Shown piece by piece: positions 10,646 through 21,345 of a stretch of 64,000 nucleotides of DNA. The position numbers and the translations under genes were made by a program. This DNA is from Stomoxys calcitrans. Taxonomy: Eukaryota; Arthropoda; Insecta; Diptera; Muscidae. The notes beneath the pieces are model-generated. The model saw nothing but the letters and a program-made list of their open reading frames with translations, had not been told where the DNA came from and did not search any database. Positions within the stretch are counted from its first letter, which is position 1, and each line of letters begins with the position of its first letter. The stretch covers positions 92,953,819-93,017,818 of the forward strand of contig NC_081555.1 of the NCBI RefSeq assembly GCF_963082655.1, read 5' to 3'.

Positions 10646-11665
10646 TTTTATACCCACCACCGAAGGACAAGGGGCTATTCATTTTGTCACTCCGTTTGCA
10701 ATACATCGATATATCAGTTTCCGACCCTATAAAGAATATATATTCTTGATCAGCGTAAAAATCTAAGACCATCTAGCCATGTCCGTCCCTCCGTCTGTCC
10801 ATCCGTCTGTTTGTCGCAATCACGCTACAGTCTTTAAAAAATAGAGATATTGAGCTGAAGCTTTGTACAGATTCCTTTTTTTTGTTCATAAGCAAGTTAA
10901 GTTCGAAGATGGGCTATATCGGACTATATCTCGATATAGCCACATAGACCGATCCGCCGATTTAGGATATTAGGCCCATAAAAGTTACGTTTATTATCCG
11001 ATTTTGCTGAAATTTAAGTAAGATATGCAAAGACACTCGACATTCTTCTTAAGTTTGCCCCAGATCGGCCCATATTTGGGTAAACCTGCTATATAGACCG
11101 ATCCGCAGATGTAGGATCTTAGCCCGATGAAAGCCACACTTATTATCCGATTTTGCTGAAATTTGGAAGAGTGAGTTGCGTTAGGCCCTTCGACATATTT
11201 CTTCAATTTGGCCCAGATAGGTCCAGATTTGGATATAGCTGCTATATAGACCGATCTCTCGATTTAAGGTCTTGAGCCCATAAAAGGCGCATTTATTGTC
11301 CGATTTTGCCAAAATTTGTGACAGTGAGTTGTGTTAGGCAATTCGACATCTTTCTTCAAGATGGCCCAGATCGGTACAGATTTGGATATAGCTGCCATAT
11401 AGACCGATCCGCCGATTTAGGGTTTTAGGCCGATGAAAGCCACATTTATTATCAGATTTTGCTGAAATTTAGGAGAGTGAATTGTGTTAGGCCCTTCGAC
11501 ATTTTTCTTCAATTTGGCCCAGATCGGTCCTGATTTGGGTATAGCTGCTATATAGACCGATCTCTCGATTTATGGTTTTGGGCATATAAAAGGCGCATTT
11601 ATTGTCCTATGTCGCCAAAATTTGGGACAGTGAGTTGTGTTAGGCCCTTCGACATCCTTCTTCAA
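10646..11665 (-). mobile_element. mini-me element of the second subfamily (E6)
   Basis: On the plus strand it begins with the inverted 3' end (TTTTTATACCCACCACCGAA), then TTTCCGACCCTATAAAG, TCTTGATCAGCGTAAAAATC and the GTCCGTCCCTCCGTCTGTCC tract. Units carry GCTGCTATATAGACCGATC and TTATTATCCGATTTTGCTG. This subfamily differs in unit sequence from E1 and E9 but keeps the same architecture. It runs directly into a plus-strand Helitron-like array near 11665. Confidence 0.8.
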
Positions 11666-12500
11666 TGACCCTCCCCCTTACCCTCATTTTCAACAACGCC
11701 AGATCTCGTGTATGGTTTGGGCGTTTGTATGCACTCTTATAGTATCCTACAAAAAAAAATTTGGTATGCAAAATTGCTAAGGAGCCCGTCCCACCCCCAA
11801 AGCCTGTGCAATGGATATATAGATCAGTCATCATAATATGGGATTCAAATGAAAGGTATTTGAGAGTTGAAAATGAGCCTGATATTCAAATGAGGGATAA
11901 AGTATACGGAGAACCGCCCTTTCCCCAAAACACTCCCCGAAATGAAAATATTTGCCGATCACGGCAATATGGGGCTCAAATGAAAGGGAGAAGAATACGA
12001 ATCTGTTATGGAGAGTAGAGCAGGAATCAGATATTGGGAGTATAGCAAAATCTGATATCAACTTTCGGACATATAAGTCTAGAAACTAGCCCCAACCCCG
12101 ATGGCATCTCCAAGTGCGAATTATTTGCTGACCTTTGTAATATGCGTCTCAAATACAAGGAATTTTAGTGTAGGGCATGCATCTGATATTTGTTCAGGAC
12201 TGAAACTCTGGTTAAGTGCCCCACCCCGTAATCACCCCCTAAACCGGACATATTTGCCAACTATGGCAATATGGAGCTCAAATAAAAGATATTTGGAAGT
12301 AGAGCACGAATCTGATGTCAAAATTCGTGACAAAGGTTCTAGGGCCATCCCAGCTCCATATAGATCCTCCATATAGGGGCAACGACCTTGGCAATTTGGG
12401 GTTCAAATAAAAGATATTTGAGAGTGGGCACGATGCTGAAAATTGTCAGAGCCTACCGCTTAAACATTCCCCAGACTGGACATATTTGCTAAGGCAATAG
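11666..12500 (+). mobile_element. Helitron-like ~130-bp tandem array, fragment (M2-1)
   Basis: The units carry GCAATATGGGGCTCAAATGA, AGGTATTTGGGAGT, GAATCTGATATCCAAAT and CCCAAAACACCCCC. The same array is longest at 40170-41724 and 62401-63890, and lies on the minus strand at 55835-58265. This copy begins inside the leader (CCCTCCCCCTTACCCTCATT) and lacks a clean 3' terminus. It is non-coding. Confidence 0.75.
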
Positions 12501-13919
12501 CTAAGGTTTATCTCGGTAGAGTTAAAACTTTTGACAAAATTCTTTAAAAAAATAAAAGGTCTACACTAGAAAATTTTGTAGTGCTACAATATTATGACCA
12601 AAGACTGTATGCTCACAATGACACATACATACATTGCAACAGTTCCCCAATTGCCAAGCGTGATCGGCCTCATAAGCGCTCAACAAACACATTGGCTTTT
12701 TTCTCCATTTAAAATTGTTCAGCGTAATTTCAAGGTCTGTGAGTTTTTCGACCAAAACAAGTGAATAAAAACGGAATATGTATGAATGAATAAACCTACG
12801 GACAGGCACATTCAAATAGCGGCATAAGGTAGAGGGGAAAGGTCGTTTTAAGCGCAAATATATAAAAATAACTTCAAAACAAACAAAATAATTTAAAATA
12901 ATATTAGCCATTTTTGTGTTGCTACTTTACTCGAAGCTTATTAGGAAAACACCAACGATGACTGCGAAAAGTCACAAAATCGCATAGATGTGATGATGGT
13001 GATGATGGCGATGCTGCCAACTGACGCCATAATGCGATGCCAGCAACTGGGCATGGTGGAAGTGGTACATCAATTTATCTGCCACGAATATTGGAATGGG
13101 AAACGTATGTCGTCTACCGGTTTTATTTTTTTGCAAAAAAATTCTGGTTATTGCTTTTTGTTAAGTGGATTCGCTACTACAGCGTAGGTATGACGCAAGC
13201 CGGGAATAACAGATTTTATTTGCAATCTATAGAAATAATAGGAAATATAAGTTTAGACGTGAACTTGTATCAATTGATGCCATCTCAAAGTAATTATTTG
13301 AATTGGTTTGATTACATTGCGAAAAATATACCAATAATCATCGAAGCGTAATATTGCATGTGCCACTAAATTTCTTTTGTTTTTGGTTTTCGTTTCGTTA
13401 CTCAATGGTAATAGTTTTAATTCTAATTAGTAAATATCGTGTCTTCACTTTAAAGTGTGGACTTAAGCCACCATTTTGGAGAAGATACTTTAGACGGAGA
13501 CGATTTAGTTTTTTTTTTTTTTTTGGTAAATACTTACGTATGCACATATGTTTATTATTGGATATTGCTACATACCTGCAAATAAAATATAATTTAAAAA
13601 TAAATTACAATTTCAAAACATGAAGCAGAGAAGTTACAAGTCGCTAAAAATCTGCTATAAAATTTGAAAACACCTACAACTATTGTTTAAGTTCAAATGA
13701 ATAGGCTTTCGCTCTCTACCCATGGCTGGACGTAGAAGCAGTCGCTCTTAAAGTTTTCCTACAACCTGCGATGGAGCTTGTTCGCTATCTCAGACCGTGG
13801 GGTTTGAGCGGAAATTTTCCTATATATTCTCTTTGGCCTTATTCGCTTAGGCGGATCGTAGAAAGATTTCTTGAACTAAATTTCTCTTTCTATGCCTCTC
13901 ATAAGAATTTATTCCCTCC
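12501..13919. other. No recognisable gene; AT-rich single-copy-looking DNA
   Basis: Frames of 116 aa (12561-12911, minus) and 104 aa (13037-13351, plus) occur, but they contain no motif I recognise and have the composition of translated AT-rich DNA. A short GATGATGGT-type run sits near 12990. I assign no gene here. Confidence 0.5.
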
Positions 13920-13921
13920 TA

Positions 13922-14635
13922 CACCCAGAGAAAAGTTGATACCAAACGTACTCACTTCAGTACCATACGGTATTGATAGTAAAGCAACACCGTATGGTTG
14001 GAAATCAATACCGCATGGTATGGATGAAAAATAAAATAATTTGTACCATTTAGTACTAGCCTTATTACCAAACTGGTATTGATTTCAATACCAAACTGTT
14101 ATTGGTTTTAGTACCAAACCGGTATTGGCTTAATACCAAAGCGTTATTGAATATCCTACCTAATGAGCCAAAACAAAAAGCAATTGAAAAGGCTTCTTAC
14201 AAAAAATAATGTTCACGTTGACCAACTTGGATTCTAAATACAAAGAATCCAGTTTGGTCACGGCAATTAATTCCACTCACTAACACTAACATAGCATCCT
14301 TTAACACACAAGAGACATTGTATGTTCGTTTTTACCACATCCATTTTCACCGCTTTCGAGTAATTAAGCACGTTTTTACGCATACAAATCGCATTAAAAC
14401 ATTATTATTATTATATGAGAACAAATATTTTATAATGGCGTCAATATTTTAAGTACCAAGCTAAACTACAGTTTTGCCGCGATGACAAGAATACAAATGT
14501 TACGCCGTTAATTCTTAATAGGCTCCTTCGACTGGTATCAAATTAATACCAAATAGTATTAAAAATATTTGCCAATAACGTAAATAAAATAATACCAGAC
14601 GGTATTGGCAAGGTACCGCCCTTTTCCTATCAGTG
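13922..14635. mobile_element. TA-flanked MITE with GGTATTG palindromic motif clusters
   Basis: A 714-bp element is flanked by TA on both sides (13920-13921 and 14636-14637). The imperfect terminal inverted repeats read CACCCAGAGAAAAGTTG on the left and, reverse-complemented, CACTGATAGGAAAAGGGCGG on the right. Short palindrome-like words such as CCAAACCGGTATTGG and TACCATACGGTATTG recur many times near both ends. No transposase frame is present, so it is non-autonomous. A TA duplication fits Tc1/mariner-like mobilisation, but other superfamilies are possible. Confidence 0.65.
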
Positions 14636-14637
14636 TA

Positions 14638-14680
14638 ATGCTGGCGACATTTGTGAAGAACTGTGCTATTTGAAATCAGT
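14638..14680 (+). mobile_element. SINE relic interrupted by the TA-flanked MITE
   Basis: The sequence ATGCTGGCGACATTTGTGAA directly right of the MITE is the body motif of the local SINE family (compare 26406). On the left of the MITE the flank TTCCCTCC matches the SINE sequence just upstream of that motif. The MITE thus sits in an old SINE copy. Confidence 0.55.
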
Positions 14681-14904
14681 AAGGAAAGGCAAAATTCGGG
14701 CATTGCTGACTATATACAAGGAACATATGTTGAAATCCAGTCAGATTTTAACTTGATATATATATTGAAATGTGGAATAGTACTTCGTAAGATTTTCTTA
14801 CGATAGGACGTGAATTGGGGCTACCACAGCCTTAAAGGGCCATATGGGGTTAAAGATATATATCGGAAGGTTTGTGGTAATAATCTAACCCTATTTCTTT
14901 TTGA

Positions 14905-15400
14905 TACCCACCACCATAGGATTGGGGTATATTTAACTAGTCATACCGTTTGTAATACCTCGAAATATTGATCTGCGACCTAGAAATGTATATATATATT
15001 CTGGATCGTCTCGACATTCTGATTCGATCTAGCCAGCCGTCCGTCTGTCGAAATCACAATAGCGGTCGAAGGCGTAAAGATAGCTTGAAATTTTGTACAG
15101 ATACTTTATATTGATGTAGGTCATTGAGGGTTGCAAATGGGCCATATCGGTTCAGATTTGGATATAGCTCCCATATAAACCGATCCCCCGATTTGACTTC
15201 TTGAGCCCCTGAAAGCCTCAATTTTCATCTGATTTGGCTGAAATTTTTAACATAGTTTTCTGCTATGACTTCCAACAACTTTGCCTAGCACGGTCTATAT
15301 CGGTCTTTAACTTGATATAGCTCCCATATACACCGATCTCCCAAATTGTCTTCTTGAGCCCCTGGAAGCCGCAGGTTTTATTCGATTTTCGACAACCTGA
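14905..15400 (-). mobile_element. mini-me element, 3' end and partial array (E7)
   Basis: The inverted 3' end (GATACCCACCACCATAGGAT) is followed by a (TA)n-type core (GTATATATATATTCTGGATC), CCGTCCGTCTGTCG, and about two units with ATATAGCTCCCATATAAACC. It fades out near 15400 without a 5' end. Confidence 0.75.
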
Positions 15401-15510
15401 ACGTAGTTGAAAGGCATAACTTTTAAATTTTCTTAATGTGCCGAATTTCTGTCAAACCGGGTTAAAATTGAAGCCTCTAGGATCCTGAAGAAAATATAAG
15501 AACAAATTTT

Positions 15511-15683
15511 CAGAGGTGGTAACAACCTCCTAATGCTGGCAACATTTGTGAGGCATTATCCGATGTAAAAACTTCTTCCCAAAGAGGTGTCGCATAGCGA
15601 CACGCCTTTCGGTCTTGGCTATAATTGAGCTAAAACTTAAATCGGACAGCCCTCATTGATATGTGAGAAGATTGCCCCTGGCT
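15511..15683 (+). mobile_element. SINE body, 5'-truncated copy
   Basis: It lacks the tRNA-like head but carries TAATGCTGGCAACATTTGTG, AAAGAGGTGTCGCATAGCGA, a diverged TATAA region and TTGATATGTGAGAAG. 5' truncation of this kind is usual for retrotransposed copies. It has no promoter. Confidence 0.75.
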
Positions 15684-16421
15684 GGTTTCGCTCCATATGG
15701 CAGATGCCGTCTTCAAGCCTTAAGTTATTTGTTGAAGTCGCTTCTGTAGGGAAAAAGAGCCCCATTGTAGGAAGTGATGCTAGTGCAAATCACCAGATAT
15801 GGGGAACTCGGATATAAACGAAAGGGGTCAGCTACTTATCAAATAATTTGCCATCTAATAAATAATAAAGGGAGAAACCCGACCTTTATTACCAGGAACA
15901 GGAAGGAGGTATTAGATGTGAACTTTCTAACCGAAGATATAAGCGCAAGAATATGCAACTGGGAAGTATTGGAAAACCATAACTTGTCTGTTCATCGGTA
16001 TATTAGTTTCAGCCTTGGGGAACATACCGTAGAAGTGGTCCCTTGGCTTAACCGAGGAAAGGCGGTTTGTGATAGATTTTGGCACACATTTTGTACGAAT
16101 ATCCCTTCTAGACAAGAAAACGAAGTGGAAATTGTGAAGGACATAGACATAATGGTCAAGTAGATCCCGAAGGGCCTAAATGACTTGCTTGTGTCAGCAT
16201 GTCCCAGTGCCAAGCCAAGGGGCAAACAGCAACCACCATGGTGGACCTCAGAATTGGTTGGTCTAAGGAAGGGCTGCAGGGTGAAAGTCACAAGAGCACC
16301 ACACGATTGGTACGCGTACAAATCTGAGCTAAGAAAATACAAGGATGAGCTGTAAAAGGATTAATACAAATTCTGGGTGGAATTTTGCATCCAAGGCCTC
16401 TAGGCTAAGGAAGATCAGATT
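15684..16421 (+). pseudogene. LOA-like (type B) endonuclease C-terminus and linker
   Basis: The frame at 15774-16163 encodes NPTFITRNRKEVLDV, NWEVLENHNLSVHRYISFSL and then the connection to RT. The pattern 'PTFIT..R.EVLD ... W.V....SLSDHRYI' is the C-terminal part of the APE endonuclease of LOA-type retrotransposons. The usual SDH reads SVH here, so a catalytic Asp is lost. After a stop at 16161 the linker continues in another frame with PPWWTSELVGLRK and YKSELRKYKDEL, typical for the group. The reverse transcriptase that should follow is deleted. Confidence 0.8.
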
Positions 16422-16429
16422 CTCGAGAC

Positions 16430-16773
16430 TTATCGGATATGCAAATTTGCCGATGAACATTCCATTGCGGAACAGGGGCAAACATCTCACATATCAATGA
16501 GCCCTGTCCGATTCAATTTTTTCTTTCTAAAGCTCATTGATAAGGGGGCTCCTTTTTATAGCCAAGTCCGAACGGCATGCCGCAGTGCGACACTTCTTTG
16601 TGGAGAAGTTTTTGCATGGCTGCCATACCAAATGGTACAGTTCCTCGCAAATGTCGCCAGCATTAAGAGGGGATAACCATCGCGTTAAATTTTCATGATG
16701 CTCTCATCAGGGATCGAACCCAGGCGTTCAGCGTCAAAGGCGGACATGCTAACCTCTACGCTACGGTGGCCTC
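16430..16773 (-). mobile_element. tRNA-derived SINE, full-length, flanked by 8-bp target duplication
   Basis: On the minus strand the element starts near 16773 with GGAGGCCACCGTAGCG and a B box reading GGTTCGATCC (one A shorter than usual), then the full body to TGCAAATTTGCC-like tail sequence. CTCGAGAC occurs at 16422-16429 and again at 16774-16781, which I read as the target-site duplication. It splits a LOA-like type B pseudogene. Confidence 0.8.
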
Positions 16774-17640
16774 CTCGAGACCAATAACGGTGGGATTTAT
16801 TCAGAAGTCAGAGACGACCAGGTGGGCTTTGGGCTGTACTCTGACGAACTTAGACTGCTCAATTAGGGACGATTACCCGTCCACTACAGTGTGTATCAAG
16901 CGATTAAAGAAGTGGTGAAATGGCTAACATGTAATGTTCTTAGACAACCAAGCAGCCATTAAATCCGTGGAGAACGTATTTCTAAACGCAAAAACCGATC
17001 TCGACTGTCGCAGATCACTCAATGAGATGGCTGAACAGTTTAAAATTCACCTGTTCTCGCTGCCGGGCCACAGAGATATCACAGGTAGCTTGCGAGACTA
17101 GAAACTACTCTGCGAGACTAGAAACTTTGCGAAACTAGGAACTGCCTTACACATACCAGAGGGACTGGAATCTGTGGGTCTGCCTCTGGCGGTATGAAAG
17201 CTAGGCTCTTAGGATCAGGTCAGAAGGGCAATGGATGATAGATGGTCACAAAGGGGGATTGTGGGTATTCCAAAATAATGTGGCCTGATATAGGGCTAGA
17301 ATGGACTTCTCACTCATTGTGTCCGTCATGACAGGTCACTGTTAGATTTGAAAACATGCTGACAGACTGAAGGTTGCCAGTAACGACTTTTGCCGAAACT
17401 GTAAGGACGTCGAGGAAGAAGAGACTATAGAAAGTCTGCCATGTGTGTGTTTCGCACTGGCAGTGAAAAGGAGTTTCACTTTAGGTTCTCTTTCTTTGAG
17501 AACTTGTCTGATGTAGCGGATGTGAACATTCGCCAGTGGTTTTGCTTCTTAAAGCGATCTGGATGGTTCAGCGGTAGGAACCCTAAGGCATCTTCCTTCT
17601 TCTGTTTCTGTGATATCACAAAACGTTTAAGCCGGCCTTA
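16774..17640 (+). pseudogene. LOA-like (type B) RNase H and C-terminal region
   Basis: Continuing the copy at 15684-16421, this contains a decayed RNase H domain (GGIYSEVRDDQVGFGLYS near the start, LFSLPGHRDI near 17050). It is followed by the cysteine-rich C-terminus: TGH, RLKVASNDFCRNCKD and EEEET, ending in WFCFLKRSGWFSG near 17575. This order (RNase H, then LTGHC and CxxC...E..EEE motifs) is characteristic of LOA-type elements. Many frameshifts and stops are present. Confidence 0.75.
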
Positions 17641-17694
17641 TGGCAGACTGACTCTTAAAACTAACTTTGCTCCTGTTCCTTAATGGAATGTTCC

Positions 17695-17930
17695 AGGGCA
17701 AATTTTCATTACTTACCAATGTTATTATAAGTCATAACAAAACACTATGCCCAATCGGATAATAATTGCAGCTTCTAGGGGCTCAAGAAGTCATGTCAAA
17801 TATATGGGAGCTATATCCAAATTTGAATATATATGGTCAATTTGCAATCCCCTACAAACTAAATTAATAAGAAATATATGTGCAAAACTTGAAGCGGCCA
17901 GCATTAGCGTGTTAAACGTGATATAGCTGC
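17695..17930 (+). mobile_element. mini-me array fragment (E8)
   Basis: One to two degenerate units are present (CAATCGGATAATAATTGCAG, GGGGCTCAAGAAGTCA, ATATGGGAGCTATATCC) and the lead-in to the 3' end (TTGAAGCGGCCAGCATTAGC). Termini are absent. Confidence 0.65.
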
Positions 17931-17984
17931 CGTATATACCTATCTTCCGATTAAACAGCGTTCGCTTAGTAAACGAGACCCCCA

Positions 17985-18115
17985 TGCCCTATCGCTCAGT
18001 GCCCAGTTATGACTCCTGTAATGGTACTTAGTGAGCCGTTATCGAGGGCTAGCAATTCTGTCGTCCTCTTAATACGGCAATACGACATTTATCCACAGAT
18101 TACCACCTCACCCAC
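17985..18115 (-). pseudogene. LOA-like (type B) C-terminal fragment
   Basis: The minus strand encodes TTELLALDNGSLSTITGVITG, cut at both ends. The LL.L....LS.I.GV.TGH motif lies between RNase H and the cysteine cluster of LOA-like elements. The flanks of this piece (ATAGCTGCCGTATATACCTA) recur at 18440, so this is a duplicated neighbourhood. Confidence 0.6.
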
Positions 18116-18239
18116 AACGGTGACGCTGATAGATAGTGTGCAGATAGTGTGCTTGAGATATTGAAGGAATATCTCTCTTAGCTGCTTGTGTCCGACAATG
18201 ACTGTGAAGAGCATGCCGTAAAACCAATCGCTGATAATG

Positions 18240-18420
18240 GTATAGAATGTTTACCTTCCAGTTAGAATGAGGTCAAAATAGCAGTGACCTGACAGAAGAA
18301 CATCAAGGCAGCAGGAGCCGATGGGTTGCCCGTTGAACTATTTAAGACTGAAGGCTACACGCTGATAAGGCGTATACATCAGCTCATCTGCGTGATAATT
18401 GGCCCCTATCAATGCTTATT
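18240..18420 (+). pseudogene. Non-LTR reverse transcriptase N-terminal fragment
   Basis: A plus-strand frame with two stops reads ...NIKAAGADGLPVELFK.... This is the finger motif (KAAG.DGLP.ELFK) that precedes the palm in many non-LTR reverse transcriptases. It cannot be linked to the flanking minus-strand LOA-like pieces because the orientation differs. Family assignment is open. Confidence 0.65.
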
Positions 18421-18469
18421 TAGAGCTGGTAAATCCACCATATAGCTGCCGTATATACCTATCCTCCAA

Positions 18470-19185
18470 TTAGACAGCTTTCGCTTAGTAAATGGGACCC
18501 CATGCGCGCGGTCAAATGACCTATCACTCTTTCCCCGTTTAGGACTCATGTAATTGTACTTCGTGACTCCTTATCAAAGGGGACGAGAGAATTTCTCGTC
18601 CCCTTTCGGTCGACAGAAGGCCAGAGTGTTCTGACAATACGACAGTTATCCACAGATTCCCACTTGGCTTTCGCACTGGCCATCTCCTCTAGTGTGTTCA
18701 GGAGTTCGCTAAATGGCAAGTGTGCAAATCCAACGACAGGTCTGCTTGCTGTGGAGGTGCCCTACCTGGCATACTCTTCTGCCCTTCCATTTTCCAGAAC
18801 ACCAATGTCTCTGGGGAACCTGGCCAATGCAATGCCATAAGCCAGGACTTCAACCTCACCGTCCTCGACTTCAGGGCCTTGAATACCTCTATACTCTCCT
18901 CATATATCTTGTGTTTCGAAAGTGGCATTTTCATCCTCCGGATCTTCTAGGTGGTCCACATAGTGGCAAATACCTCTGCCTGAAAGATCGAAAACTCGTC
19001 AGACAGTCTAAATGACATACCGATGACGAGTGGCTTCGAGTGGACCCTCTTAACCGTTCTTGAACCCATCCTGAAGCCGTCAAGATGGTCTCCAGGTCTT
19101 GTAAAAGATGCCCAATTTAAGTTTGGATCAATGACCTCAAATTATGCCACCTTCGAATAGGGTGCTGCAAAGCTAGACCTCTTAG
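18470..19185 (-). pseudogene. LOA-like (type B) RNase H and C-terminal fragment
   Basis: Read right to left, this shows the start of an RNase H domain (VHSKPLVIGMSFRLSDEF, then SIFQAEVFATMW, which holds the catalytic Glu of the QAE motif). It is followed by a frame-broken remainder and, at 18665-18470, LWPSVDRKGTRNSL and STITRVLTG of the region behind RNase H. The frame at 18698-18934 is part of this. The same RNase H segment recurs at 21010-21345, on the other side of a full-length mini-me element. Confidence 0.7.
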
Positions 19186-19187
19186 AA

Positions 19188-21009
19188 ATAACAAGTAAAA
19201 GCGTGCTAAGTTCGGCCGGGCCGAATCTTATATACCCTCCACCATGGATCGCATTTGTCGAGTTCTTTTCCCGGCATCTCTTCTTAGGCAAAAAAGGATA
19301 TAAGAAAAGATTTGCTCTGCTTTTAGAGCGATATCAAGATGTGGTCCGTTTCGGACCACAATTAAATTATATGTTGGAGACCTGTGTAAAATTTCAGCCA
19401 ATTCGAATAAGAATTGTGCTCATTGGGGGCTCAAGAAGTTAAATAGAGAGAACGATTTATATGGGAGCTGTTTCGGGCAATAGACCGATTCAGACCATAA
19501 TAAACACGTTTGTTGATGGTCATGAAAGGATCCGTCGTAAAAAATTTCAGGCATATCGGATAATAATTGCGACCTCTAGGGATCAAGAAGTCAAGATCCC
19601 AGATCGGTTTATATGGCAGCTATGTCAGGTTATGGACCGATTTGAACGTTATTTGACACAGTTGTTGAAAGTAAGAATAAAATACGTCATGTAAAATTTC
19701 AGCCAAATCGGATAGGAATTGGGCCCTCTAGAAGCTCAAGAAGTAAAATCCCCAGACCTGTTTATATGATAGCTATATCAGGTTATGGACCGATTTCAAC
19801 CATACTTGGCACAGTTGTTGGATGTCATAACAAAATACTACGTGCCAAAATTCATTCAAATCGGATAAGAATTGCGCACTCTAGAGGCTCAAGAATTCAA
19901 GACCCAAGATCGGTTTATATGGCAGCTATATCAAAACATGGACCGATATGAACCATACTTGCTAAAATTGTTGGATATCATAACAAAACACGTCGTGCAA
20001 AATTTCATTCCAATCGGATAAGAATTGCGCACTCTAGAGGCTCAAGAATTCAAGACCCAAGATCGGTTTATATGGCAGCTATATCAAAACATGGACCGAT
20101 TTAAACCATACGTAGCACAGTTGTTGGGTATCATAACAAAACACGTCGTGCAAAATTTCATTCCAATCGGATAAGAATTGCGCCCTCTAGAGGCTCAAGA
20201 AGTCAAGACCCAAGATCGGTTTATATGGCAGCTATATCAGGTTATATACCGATTTGAACCATACTTGGCACAGTTGTTGGATATCACAGCAAAACACGTC
20301 GTGCAAAATTTCATTCCAATCGGATAAGAATTGCGCACTCTAGAGGCTCAAGAAGTCAAGACCCAAGATCGGTTTGTATGATAGCTATATCAGATTATAG
20401 ACCGATTTGAACCATACTTGGCACAGTTATTGGATATCATAAAAAAACACGTGGTGCAAAATTTCATTCCAATCGGATAAGAATTGCGCTCTCTAGAGGC
20501 ACAAGAAGTCAAGACCCAAGATCGGTTTATATGGCAGCTATATCAGGTTATATACCGATTCGAACCATACTTGGCACAGTTGTTGGATATCATAACAAAA
20601 CACGTCGTGCAAAATTTCATTCCAATCGGATAAGAATTGCGCACTCTAGAGGCTCAAGAAGTCAAGACCCAAGATCGGTTTATATGGCAGCTATATCAAA
20701 ACATGGACCGATATGGCCCATTTACAATACCAACCGACCTACACTGATAAGAAGTATTTGTGCAAAATTTCAAGCGGCTAGCTCTACTCCTTCGGAAGTT
20801 AGCGTGCTTTCGACAGACAGACGGACGGACGGACGGACGGACGGACGGACGGACGGACGGACAGACGGACGGACATGGCTAGATCGACATAAAATTTCAC
20901 GACGATCAAGAATATATATACTTTATGGGGTCTCAGACGAATATTTCGAGTAGTTACAAACAGAATGACGAAATTAGTATACCCCCCATCTTATGGTGGA
21001 GGGTATAAA
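19188..21009 (+). mobile_element. Full-length mini-me/DINE-1-like element (E9), 1.8 kb
   Basis: This is the best complete copy. The 5' end is ACAAGTAAAAGCGTGCTAAG followed by a perfect hairpin TTCGGCCGGGCCGAA (19211-19225) and TATACCCTCCACCATGG. The array has units with GGTTTATATGGCAGCTATAT; the CTCAAGAA landmark is at 20041, 20194, 20347, 20500 and 20653, exactly 153 bp apart. The 3' part has AGTTAGCGTGCTTTCGACAG, a long GACG/GACA tetranucleotide run (20814-20876), a short TA core, and a terminal hairpin of TATACCCC and GGTGGAGGGTATA (20978-21005). It contains no transposase. Architecture resembles Helentron-type non-autonomous elements. Confidence 0.85.
20814..20876. repeat. (GTCY)n tetranucleotide tract of mini-me element E9
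   Basis: A run of GACG repeats with occasional GACA, the complementary-strand form of GTCC/GTCT. Such tracts are a hallmark of mini-me elements and vary in length between the copies of this window (compare 3755-3775, 24396-24442, 56261-56310). Confidence 0.9.
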
Positions 21010-21345
21010 AACATGCTTGTTAACCCTTCCATTTCCCAGAACAACGACGTCTCTGAGAAACCAGACCAACACAATGAGCAAGGATTTCAAGGCCGCTATA
21101 CTCTCCTCTTATATCTTGAGTTTCGAAAGCCCATCCTCTGGATCTTCTCTGCGGCCAACATAATGGCACAGACCTCTGCCTAAAAGACCGAACACTCGTC
21201 CGACAGTCTAACTGATATACCAATGCCGAGTGTGATCGAGTAGACCCTCTATCCCATTCTTGACCTCATCCTGGGGCCGTCAAGATGGTCTCCAGCGCCA
21301 GTAAGTACTACCAACTTCGAATAGCATGCTGCAAAGCAACACCTC
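21010..21345 (-). pseudogene. LOA-like (type B) RNase H fragment, second copy
   Basis: This corresponds to 18765-19185. In minus frames it encodes a SVRLSDECSVF block and AEVCAIMLAAEKIQRMGF. Its edge coincides with the 3' end of the mini-me element E9. Stops and shifts interrupt it. Confidence 0.65.

Noticed and set aside
12561..13351. Host gene candidates (116-aa minus and 104-aa plus frames)
   Set aside because: No recognisable domain, overlapping opposite frames elsewhere in AT-rich DNA, no codon bias visible.
20531..20953. 140-codon frame with 51-residue repeats (MAAISGY...DPRSVY) over a mini-me array
   Set aside because: The 153-bp unit is a multiple of three, which yields repeated frames, but the typical unit has TGA at the 11th codon and the last part is a translated GACG microsatellite. 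No start, splice or conservation evidence for coding.
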